DNA of 6,001 bases from Chloroflexota bacterium (GTDB lineage Bacteria; Chloroflexota; Limnocylindria; Limnocylindrales; CSP1-4). Positions within the stretch are counted from its first letter, which is position 1, and each line of letters starts with the position of its first letter. Under the pieces are notes generated by a model that worked only from the letters and a program-made list of their open reading frames with translations, searched no databases and was not told where the DNA came from. Of this stretch, positions 1 through 4,687 are shown piece after piece. The position numbers and the translations under genes were made by a program. Location: NCBI GenBank assembly GCA_016200675.1, contig JACQEH010000019.1, forward strand, positions 1 to 6,001, given 5' to 3'.

Positions 1-1062
1 GTCACCTGGCTCGCGATGGGACTCGCCGCCGCTCTGGCCATCGTGTTCGTTGGAACGTTCTTGCCTCGGTCTGAGCCGGCGTCGGGCGTCCCGTCGTCCT
101 TCCCATCGGGCCAGACCGCCGCAAGCAGAACCCCGGACCTGCCGACGCCGACCGCGCAAAGCCTGCCCACGGTCGGCGCCTTCTCGGAGGTCGGCCGAGC
201 CGCTGCCGACACGTCGATCCTGGCGGTCGCGGCGAATGGCACCGCATACGTGGCCACCGCCTACGGGCAGGGTGGGCCATCATGTGGCCCTGGGTCCCTG
301 GGGCTGCTCACCGGGTCAAGGGTGTCCTGGTCGCCGGTCCCCGGGAGCGTCGATGCCGTCGCCTCGTCCTCGGATCGGCTGGTTGCCTTCGGGCGTGACG
401 CCACGTGCACCTCCGCCTCGTTGGTTTCCTCGGACGGAGGGCTCCATTGGGCAGCGCGCACGCAACGGGCGGACCTCCGGCCGCACTCGATTGCCCAGGC
501 AGCGTCCGGCCCATGGTTCGCGTCCACCACTTCGGCTTTCTGGACGAGCACAGACGGCCTCACGTGGTCGGAGAACCCCGCCCAGGTCGGCGACATCGGT
601 CGAAGTCAGGCCGGGTCGTTGATAGGGATCGCCCCGGGCGGCTTCGTTCGTTCGATCGACAACGGGGCCAGCTGGGATCCGTTGCCTGCCGGCGCTCCTC
701 CTTCGGTACCGAGCGCCGTCGCGTATTCCGACAACTCGGTGGTCTATGTAATCGAGAGCGGTGCGTACCTCATCGACCTCAACGCGGCCGGATCTCCAAC
801 CCTTCTCTCCACGGGCCGGGTGCTCGCAGTGGCTGCCCGTTCGGGCCTGGTCGTCGTCCTCGAGGTGGCAGACGACGGTCTTCGACTGGACCTCGCGGCC
901 GAGGATGGCACCCGTTCGTCGACCATGATCGAGCCTCCCGGGCCGACCCCGTCCGCATCCCTATCCGGCGCAGTCGCCCTACTCGTAGACCGGGTGGTCG
1001 TTTCACTCGGCGACCCAGCCCAGGCGGAGGAGATCGTCGTTTCCGTCGCGCGGCTGAATTAG
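1..1062 (+). CDS. Membrane-anchored Asp-box (BNR-like) beta-propeller protein, probably 5' partial
   Basis: The frame is open from base 1 with no stop. The first ATG is at 16, and no ribosome binding site is visible before it (the preceding bases encode V-T-W-L-A), so the true start probably lies left of the window. Numbering from that ATG gives 348 residues. Residues 3-16 form a hydrophobic segment that could be a signal anchor. Residues 17-55 are a Ser/Pro/Thr-rich linker. The rest is beta-rich and carries three Asp-box motifs (S-x-D-x-G-x-x-W type) near residues 138-145 (SSDGGLHW), 178-184 (STDGLTW) and 213-220 (SIDNGASW). Such motifs mark the blades of sialidase/photosynthesis-stability-factor-like propellers, and their 35-40 residue spacing fits successive blades. 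No sialidase catalytic Arg triad or Tyr can be assigned, so no enzyme activity is claimed. It is likely exported and membrane-tethered. Its third codon positions look less strictly G/C than the neighbouring metabolic genes, so it may be an accessory gene. The stop is TAG at 1060. Confidence 0.75.
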   Translation, partial: VTWLAMGLAAALAIVFVGTFLPRSEPASGVPSSFPSGQTAASRTPDLPTPTAQSLPTVGAFSEVGRAAADTSILAVAANGTAYVATAYGQGGPSCGPGSLGLLTGSRVSWSPVPGSVDAVASSSDRLVAFGRDATCTSASLVSSDGGLHWAARTQRADLRPHSIAQAASGPWFASTTSAFWTSTDGLTWSENPAQVGDIGRSQAGSLIGIAPGGFVRSIDNGASWDPLPAGAPPSVPSAVAYSDNSVVYVIESGAYLIDLNAAGSPTLLSTGRVLAVAARSGLVVVLEVADDGLRLDLAAEDGTRSSTMIEPPGPTPSASLSGAVALLVDRVVVSLGDPAQAEEIVVSVARLN

Positions 1063-1117
1063 GCCTCGGGCGACGGCCCGCGCTTCAGCCAGGCGCTCTC
1101 ATCTTTCGATAGCCACC

Positions 1118-1135
1118 GTGGGTTTCGTGGGTTTC
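1118..1135. repeat. Perfect 9-bp tandem direct repeat in the convergent gap
   Basis: GTGGGTTTC occurs twice back to back (1118-1126 and 1127-1135) in the 126-base gap between two genes that converge. The rest of the gap holds two small hairpins: CGGGC/GCCCG with a GACG loop at 1067-1080, just after the left gene's stop, and GGAGG/CCTCC with a CACAA loop at 1156-1170. Neither is followed by a convincing T-run, so terminator function for either gene is only a guess. No reading frame in the gap looks like a gene. Confidence 0.5.
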
Positions 1136-1155
1136 CCCGCCGGCAAGACGCGGGT

Positions 1156-1170
1156 GGAGGCACAACCTCC
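1156..1170 (-). terminator. Weak candidate terminator hairpin after proline dehydrogenase
   Basis: GGAGG-CACAA-CCTCC forms a 5-bp stem with a 5-base loop, 18 bases beyond the proline dehydrogenase stop codon in its direction of transcription. There is no U-tract after it on the minus strand. It is the best candidate in the gap but is short, and termination could equally be Rho-dependent or lie elsewhere. Confidence 0.2.
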
Positions 1171-1188
1171 CGACGCACGACGCCCTGA

Positions 1189-2166
1189 TCAGGGTTTGCG
1201 CGAGCGACCCTCGCGCCAGACGCTCGCGGCGAGGAAGACGACGTTGGCCGGCCGCTCGGCGAGGCGGCGCATGAAGTAGGGGTACCACTGGGAGCCGAGC
1301 GGGACGTAGATCCGCACCGTCCAGCCCTCGCGCAGGAGCCGCTCCTGGAGGTCTCGCCGGACCCCGAAGAGCATCTGGAACTCGAAGCGCTCAGGCCCGA
1401 TGGCGCGCTCCCGGGCGTAGGCGATGGCCTCGTCCACGATCCGGTCGTCGTGGGTGGCGATGGCGGGGTACACGCCGGCGTCGAGGAGCCGCTTCATGAT
1501 CGCGACGTAGGCGGCGTCGACGTCGGCCTTGACGGGGTGGGCCACGGTCGCCGGCTCGCGATAGGCGCCCTTGCAGAGGCGGACCCGGCCACCCGCGGCG
1601 ATGAGCTCCTCGGCGTCGGCGGGGGTCCGCCGCAGCGCGGCCTGCAGGACGACGCCCACGTCACCGGAACCGGCCATGAGCGGGCGGAGCTCACGCCATA
1701 GGGCGAGCGTCGCGTCGGTGGTGGTGTGGTCCTCCATGTCGATGCGGACGAAGCCCTGCTCGGCCGAGGCGGCCGTCAGGATGCGGGCGACGTTTTCGCG
1801 GACGAGCTCTGGGCTCAGCCCGAGGCCCATCTGGCTGAGCTTGATGCTGACGTTGACCTCGAGACCGCGGGCCTCGAGGACCGGGATCGCCGCCACGTAG
1901 CCGGTGGCGGCCGACCGGGCCGCTGCCTCCGAGGAGACGGCCTCGCCGAGGATGTCGACGGTCGTCCGGAACCCGGCCGCGCGGAGGCGCTCGATGGCCG
2001 GGAGGGCCGCCTCGAGGGTCTCGCCGGCGACGAAGCGAGCCACGATCGGCCGGCTCAGCGGCATCCAGCGGGCGAAGCGGCCGATGAACCGGCGCCTGGC
2101 CAGCCAGAGGAGGACGACTCGCATCGCCCGTTCGACGACCCCGCCGATCGCCTTCCGGATCCTCAT
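1189..2166 (-). CDS. Proline dehydrogenase (monofunctional, FAD-dependent)
   Basis: It oxidises L-proline to pyrroline-5-carboxylate (P5C), reducing FAD and normally passing electrons to membrane quinones. The 325-residue product fits the short monofunctional bacterial enzymes rather than bifunctional PutA, and no P5C dehydrogenase domain follows. Hallmarks of the FAD-binding TIM barrel appear in order: NVSIKLSQMG (105-114, with the conserved Lys), RIDMED (141-146), LQAALRRT (174-181), VRLCKGAYREP (195-205), ATHDD (237-241), FEFQMLFGVR (261-270), and the C-terminal block YVPLG...WYPYFMRRLAERPANV (287-309), whose paired Arg 300-301 bind the proline carboxylate. I chose ATG 2166 because it lies 7 bases after the proC stop and has GAGG five bases upstream, overlapping that stop. 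The frame is open further upstream (an ATG at 2316), but that part runs inside proC and is Ser/Pro/Arg-rich shadow sequence. Co-transcription with proC, and probably translational coupling, is expected. The pairing with its reverse-direction enzyme is notable. Confidence 0.95.
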   Translation of the reverse strand: MRIRKAIGGVVERAMRVVLLWLARRRFIGRFARWMPLSRPIVARFVAGETLEAALPAIERLRAAGFRTTVDILGEAVSSEAAARSAATGYVAAIPVLEARGLEVNVSIKLSQMGLGLSPELVRENVARILTAASAEQGFVRIDMEDHTTTDATLALWRELRPLMAGSGDVGVVLQAALRRTPADAEELIAAGGRVRLCKGAYREPATVAHPVKADVDAAYVAIMKRLLDAGVYPAIATHDDRIVDEAIAYARERAIGPERFEFQMLFGVRRDLQERLLREGWTVRIYVPLGSQWYPYFMRRLAERPANVVFLAASVWREGRSRKP

Positions 2167-2173
2167 CCGGGCC

Positions 2174-3034
2174 TCAATCCGGTCCTCCAACTCCCGGGAC
2201 GAGGGCGGCTTCCAGCTGGTCGCCCAGCTCGACGGTTCGGCGGAAGGCGGCCCAGACCGCCTCCGAGAGGACGGTCCGGAGGCGCCCGGATTCGAGTTCG
2301 TGGAGCGCGGCGGCACTGGTGCCGCCGGGCGAGGTGACCATGTTGCGGAGCTCCGCCGGATGCATCCCGGACTGCTTGGCGAAGAGTGTGCTGCCCTCGA
2401 GCGTCTCGACCACGAGGTCGTGAGCGATGTGACGCGGGAAGCCGAGGTGGACCGCGGCGTCGATGAGGGCTTCCATGAACAGGAAGACGTAGGTGGGACC
2501 CGTGCCCGAGACCGCCGTGGCCATCGCCACGAGCTTCTCGTCGTCCACCTCGAGCTGGGCGCCGAGGGCGCCGAGGAGCTCGGCCGCCTGGGCCCGCTGC
2601 TCCGCGGTGACCTCGGGCGTGGCGAACCAGACGGTCATGCCCTTGCCGAGGCGGGCCGGCGTGTTGGGCATGCTCCGGACGACCTGGGGATGGCCCAGGG
2701 CCGTGGTCAACGCCTTGGTCGTGGCCCCGGCGAGCACGCTCAGGACCAGCTGCCCCGGGCGCAGGTGCGACCCGATCTCGCGACCGACCTTGCCGAGCAT
2801 CTGGGGCTTGATGGCCAGGATGATGACGTCGGCCCCGGCCACGGCCTCGAGGTTCGAGGCCACCGTCCGGATCCCGTGGGCCGCCGCGAGCTGGTCCCGA
2901 CGCTCCGCCCGGGGATGGCTGGCCACCACCTGGCCCGGCTCCACGAGCCGCCCGCGGAGCAGGCCGGCGATGATCGCCTCGGCCATGACGCCCGAGCCGA
3001 CGGTCGCGATCGTTCGCTGCGCGAGGGGGGACAT
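2174..3034 (-). CDS. proC: Pyrroline-5-carboxylate reductase
   Basis: It catalyses the last step of proline synthesis, reducing P5C to L-proline with NAD(P)H in the cytoplasm. The 286-residue length is normal for the family. The N-terminal Rossmann fold shows TVGSGVMAEAI (11-21) as the dinucleotide-binding loop, followed by LAIKP (73-77) and SMPNTP (121-126). The dimerisation/active-site half carries the family signature SGTGPTYVFLFMEALIDAA (176-194) and MVTSPGGTSAAALHELE (232-248). The ATG at 3034 is chosen because the Rossmann strand begins only seven residues later and no in-frame start lies nearby. No good Shine-Dalgarno sequence precedes it, but a -10-like CATACT does (see the promoter entry), so the message may be leaderless. 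The TGA stop sits 7 bases before the proline dehydrogenase start, forming a two-gene unit of opposing enzymes. Confidence 0.96.
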   Translation of the reverse strand: MSPLAQRTIATVGSGVMAEAIIAGLLRGRLVEPGQVVASHPRAERRDQLAAAHGIRTVASNLEAVAGADVIILAIKPQMLGKVGREIGSHLRPGQLVLSVLAGATTKALTTALGHPQVVRSMPNTPARLGKGMTVWFATPEVTAEQRAQAAELLGALGAQLEVDDEKLVAMATAVSGTGPTYVFLFMEALIDAAVHLGFPRHIAHDLVVETLEGSTLFAKQSGMHPAELRNMVTSPGGTSAAALHELESGRLRTVLSEAVWAAFRRTVELGDQLEAALVPGVGGPD

Positions 3035-3040
3035 GGCCCG

Positions 3041-3046
3041 AGTATG
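3041..3046 (-). promoter_or_regulatory. Possible -10 box of a leaderless proC promoter
   Basis: On the minus strand CATACT (four of six matches to TATAAT) ends six bases before the proC ATG. That spacing would put the transcription start at the A of the ATG. No ribosome binding site precedes this start, which fits a leaderless message. No good -35 is visible 17-18 bases further upstream (CGGATC or CCGGAT), so the call is tentative. Confidence 0.3.
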
Positions 3047-3152
3047 CCATGCGACCCGTAGCCGATCCGGGCCGGAACCGTCGCGGCGATCATCCCTGTG
3101 AGGTATGAAACTGAGGACGACCCCGCGTGGTCAAGGAGCGGTCCCGACAGAA

Positions 3153-3180
3153 GTCGCGATCCGCCACGCTCAGTCGCGAC
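3153..3180 (-). terminator. Inverted repeat spanning the end of the CxxC protein gene
   Basis: GTCGCGA (3153-3159) and TCGCGAC (3174-3180) form a 7-bp inverted repeat with a 14-base loop that contains the stop codon of the small CxxC protein gene. On the minus strand it could fold in the RNA, but no U-run follows. Because GTCGCGAC is itself nearly self-complementary, chance in GC-rich DNA is a real alternative. Confidence 0.2.
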
Positions 3181-3400
3181 GATTCTCATTACTCAGGGGA
3201 ATAACGCGCCCCGGCGACGTTGCCGCTTCTGTCCCGCGCTCCGCGAGCGCGCGCCGGAGGCGGAAGCGGAGGAACTCGTTGTCGCCGGCGCGCCCGACGC
3301 AGTCGGCGCAGAGCTGGGCCCAACCCTCGAGGTCGTCGGGGCCCCGCGTCTCGTGGGGCGCGCCGCACCACAGGCAGTCGAAGCGAGGGCGGAAGGGCAT
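3170..3400 (-). CDS. Small CxxC...CxxC (zinc-ribbon-like) protein, function unknown
   Basis: This 76-residue protein has two cysteine pairs, C9-L-W-C12 and C31-A-D-C34, framing a GPDDLEGWAQL segment. This is the geometry of a small zinc ribbon or treble-clef knuckle. The pairs are followed by a basic helix-like stretch, FLRFRLRRALAERG (43-56), and a polar tail of about 20 residues. It is soluble with no signal peptide. My recollection, which I cannot verify here, is that similar Cys-pair modules sit at the N-terminus of some SAM-dependent methyltransferases in related bacteria. If so, this is a stand-alone or truncated version, since the 135 bases after its stop encode no methyltransferase motif in any frame. 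I chose ATG 3400 because the conserved-looking region starts there. The frame stays open upstream to 3553, but that part lies across the ferredoxin gene and a 14-bp hairpin. The ribosome binding site is poor. Confidence 0.65.
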   Translation of the reverse strand: MPFRPRFDCLWCGAPHETRGPDDLEGWAQLCADCVGRAGDNEFLRFRLRRALAERGTEAATSPGRVIPLSNENRRD

Positions 3401-3405
3401 CAGGT

Positions 3406-3448
3406 CGTGATCGGCCGGGTGGTGCCTGGCGGGGCCCGGCCGATCACG
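3406..3448 (-). promoter_or_regulatory. Perfect 14-bp inverted repeat between the ferredoxin and CxxC genes
   Basis: CGTGATCGGCCGGG (3406-3419) is matched exactly by CCCGGCCGATCACG (3435-3448), with a 15-base loop. In minus-strand RNA it forms a very stable hairpin that starts 13 bases after the ferredoxin stop and ends five bases before the ATG of the small CxxC protein. There is no U-run after it. It may terminate or stabilise the ferredoxin message, limit ribosome access to the next gene, or be a dyad operator for a regulator. It is the strongest inverted repeat I see in the window. Confidence 0.7.
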
Positions 3449-3461
3449 CGTCCGGCCGGGA

Positions 3462-3749
3462 TCAGCGCGGTTTGAGGGCGTCCACGTCCACCCGGGCGGC
3501 ACCGCGGTCGGTGTACCAGGTGGCGTCGATCTGGATGTACGGCGACCACTCACCCGGGACCTGGTCCTCGGGGAAGATCGCGTTCACCGGGCACTCCGGC
3601 TCGCAGGCGCCGCAGTCGATGCATTCGTTCGGATCGATGAACAGCTTGCGATCGACGCCTTCCTCGTAGTGGATGCAATCCACGGGACAGACCGAGACGC
3701 AGGCGAGGTCGAGCACATCGATGCAGGGCTCGGCGATGACGTAGGTCAT
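3462..3749 (-). CDS. fdxA: 7Fe-type ferredoxin ([3Fe-4S][4Fe-4S])
   Basis: This is a small cytoplasmic electron carrier of 95 residues. The first half has C9...C17-xxx-C21-P-xx-C25. Position 12, where a second cysteine of a CxxC pair would sit in an 8Fe protein, is Val. The second half has C43-xx-C46-xx-C49-xxx-C53-P. By comparison with the Azotobacter FdI and mycobacterial FdxA pattern, C9, C17 and C53 should hold a 3Fe-4S cluster, and C21, C43, C46 and C49 a 4Fe-4S cluster. C25 would be the free cysteine. An acidic tail with FPEDQVPGEW and YIQIDATWY follows, typical of this group. The ATG at 3749 has a purine-rich GAGGAG upstream, although the spacing of about 11 bases is longer than usual. 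Possible roles include electron supply to cytochromes P450 or oxidoreductases, but no partner is encoded nearby, so the partner is unknown. Confidence 0.93.
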   Translation of the reverse strand: MTYVIAEPCIDVLDLACVSVCPVDCIHYEEGVDRKLFIDPNECIDCGACEPECPVNAIFPEDQVPGEWSPYIQIDATWYTDRGAARVDVDALKPR

Positions 3750-3815
3750 GGGGGTTCGAAGCTCCTCAGGCGACGCTGCGCAATGCCCTCCCGATCAGGC
3801 GTCCGGAAGCGTACC

Positions 3816-3838
3816 ACCGGCCTCCGGCCGATGCCGGT
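3816..3838 (-). terminator. Possible hairpin after the cupredoxin gene
   Basis: ACCGGC (3816-3821) pairs with GCCGGT (3833-3838) around an 11-base loop, 25 bases beyond the cupredoxin stop on the minus strand. An inner GGCC repeat offers an alternative fold. No U-run follows, so this is a weak candidate. Confidence 0.25.
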
Positions 3839-3862
3839 CGGGGAAGGGTCGGCGGGTGTCGC

Positions 3863-4477
3863 TCAGGAAGCGGCCGAGGCCGCCGGCAAGGCCCCCGTCG
3901 TGGGGTCCGGCCCGCCACCCGTCGGGAGCGGCCGCCCGTCGGGTCCGACGAACCGGACCGGCACCACCATGCCTGCCGCCCAGTGGCCCGGGATATGGCA
4001 GCCGACGAGCCAGCCGCCCTTGCGGGCCGCGGTCGTTGCCGCGTCTACGGGCACGGTCCAGGGCAGGTCGACGCGCTCCCCCGACCGCACGACGATGCGC
4101 AGCCCGGCGACCTCCGGCGCCACCGAGACCTGCGGCGTCGGGCCGGGCGGTGCCCCGGTGGTTGCGGCCTCCGCCGCCTCCCAGGCGCCCTGGACATCCA
4201 TCCCCCCGAAGACGGCCTCGTGGATCACGAGACCGCCGTTGAGCACCTGCAGCGTCACCGACTCGCCCGGCACGAGGTCGACGACGGCCGGGATGTAGGA
4301 GTAGTCCTTGAGGACGATGATCACCGCCCGCGGGTGGGCCGAGGTGCCGGGGGTGATCGGCGGCGTGGTTCCGGGACCGCCGCAGCCGGCGACGACGGCC
4401 AGCAGCAGGCCGGCGCCCGCCAGGCGCACCATGGACGCGCGGAAGCCGGCTCGCGAGGCGGGCGAGTGGGTCGTCAC
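3863..4477 (-). CDS. Cupredoxin-domain lipoprotein (type-1 copper)
   Basis: This is an exported, lipid-anchored copper protein, probably a periplasmic or cell-surface electron carrier. From the GTG at 4477 it has 204 residues. A hydrophobic stretch ends in the lipobox V-A-G-C32, then a Gly/Pro/Thr linker to about residue 50. The cupredoxin fold follows, with a complete ligand set: H86 (VIHEAVFG) and the C-terminal loop GCHIPGHWAAGM, giving C160, H165 and M170. The spacing C-x4-H-x4-M is typical of plastocyanin-like sites. The 73 residues between H86 and C160 include an Ala/Gly/Pro-rich insert (about 101-121), longer than in simple plastocyanins. The last 25 residues are a Pro/Gly/Ala-rich disordered tail. 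ATG 4432 is an equally good start and gives a compact 17-residue signal peptide beginning MVRLAG. Neither start has a clear ribosome binding site. It is divergent from the ABC operon and may be transcribed from a TAGACT -10 box. Confidence 0.9.
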   Translation of the reverse strand: MTTHSPASRAGFRASMVRLAGAGLLLAVVAGCGGPGTTPPITPGTSAHPRAVIIVLKDYSYIPAVVDLVPGESVTLQVLNGGLVIHEAVFGGMDVQGAWEAAEAATTGAPPGPTPQVSVAPEVAGLRIVVRSGERVDLPWTVPVDAATTAARKGGWLVGCHIPGHWAAGMVVPVRFVGPDGRPLPTGGGPDPTTGALPAASAAS

Positions 4478-4486
4478 GGAACCCGC

Positions 4487-4492
4487 AGTCTA
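4487..4492 (-). promoter_or_regulatory. Possible -10 box for the cupredoxin gene
   Basis: On the minus strand TAGACT (four of six matches to TATAAT) ends nine bases before the GTG at 4477. The start of transcription would fall only a few bases before the GTG, so the leader would be almost absent, which fits the lack of a ribosome binding site. Upstream lies a GGGC repeat block (4497-4511) and no clear -35. Confidence 0.3.
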
Positions 4493-4527
4493 CGGCCGCC
4501 CGCCCGCCCGCGACGGAGACCCGCGGC

Positions 4528-4557
4528 TTGACACGAGACTCCCCGCGAACGGATAGT
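4528..4557 (+). promoter_or_regulatory. Sigma-70-type promoter for the ABC importer operon
   Basis: TTGACA (4528-4533) is a perfect -35 hexamer, followed after 18 bases by GATAGT (4552-4557), a four-of-six match to -10. Such a match is unlikely by chance in DNA this rich in G and C. Transcription would begin near 4564, leaving a leader of about 124 bases before the chosen ATPase start. This also argues against the upstream in-frame GTG at 4556 as the start, because it lies inside the -10 box. Confidence 0.6.
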
Positions 4558-4568
4558 GCGGCCACCCC

Positions 4569-4580
4569 TCGGGGCCCCGA
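4569..4580. promoter_or_regulatory. 12-bp perfect palindrome next to the predicted +1
   Basis: TCGGGGCCCCGA is fully self-complementary and begins about five bases after the predicted start of transcription. Its position suits a repressor operator, but GC-rich DNA makes such palindromes fairly common and no regulator is encoded in the window. Confidence 0.3.
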
Positions 4581-4617
4581 AGCGGCGGATCCGTGCGATG
4601 GCCGCGGCCCATGGCCA

Positions 4618-4658
4618 CGTTCGCCACGATCTGCGGCCTCCCGGCCCCCGTTCGCCAC
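4618..4658. repeat. 10-bp direct repeat in the ABC operon leader
   Basis: CGTTCGCCAC occurs at 4618-4627 and 4649-4658. The copies are 31 bases apart start to start, close to three DNA helix turns. They lie in the untranslated leader between the promoter and the ATPase start. They may be paired protein-binding sites or chance. Confidence 0.35.
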
Positions 4659-4687
4659 CGGACACGTACGAAGGAAGCCACCCGGTC

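Noticed and set aside
1183..1194. 12-bp palindrome CCCTGATCAGGG over the dehydrogenase stop codon
   Set aside because: It has no loop, so it cannot form a useful RNA hairpin, and a single such site inside coding sequence is readily explained by chance.
2167..2316. Upstream extension of the proline dehydrogenase frame to an ATG at 2316
   Set aside because: The added 50 residues are Ser/Pro-rich shadow sequence inside proC. The ATG at 2166 has a proper ribosome binding site and the expected position just after the proC stop.
1904..3061. A 385-residue plus-strand open frame opposite proC and the dehydrogenase
   Set aside because: Its composition is dominated by Arg, Gly, Asp and Glu as expected from antisense of GC-rich codons, and it overlaps two certain genes.
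4497..4511. CGCCC repeat block, possible G-quadruplex on the minus strand
   Set aside because: Only three runs of three G plus one run of two are present, short of the four GGG tracts normally required.
4556..4687. Longer N-terminus for the ATPase from GTG 4556
   Set aside because: That GTG overlaps the -10 box of the only good promoter, and the extra residues are low-complexity with no ABC-family similarity. The ATG at 4598 remains possible but has a weak ribosome binding site.
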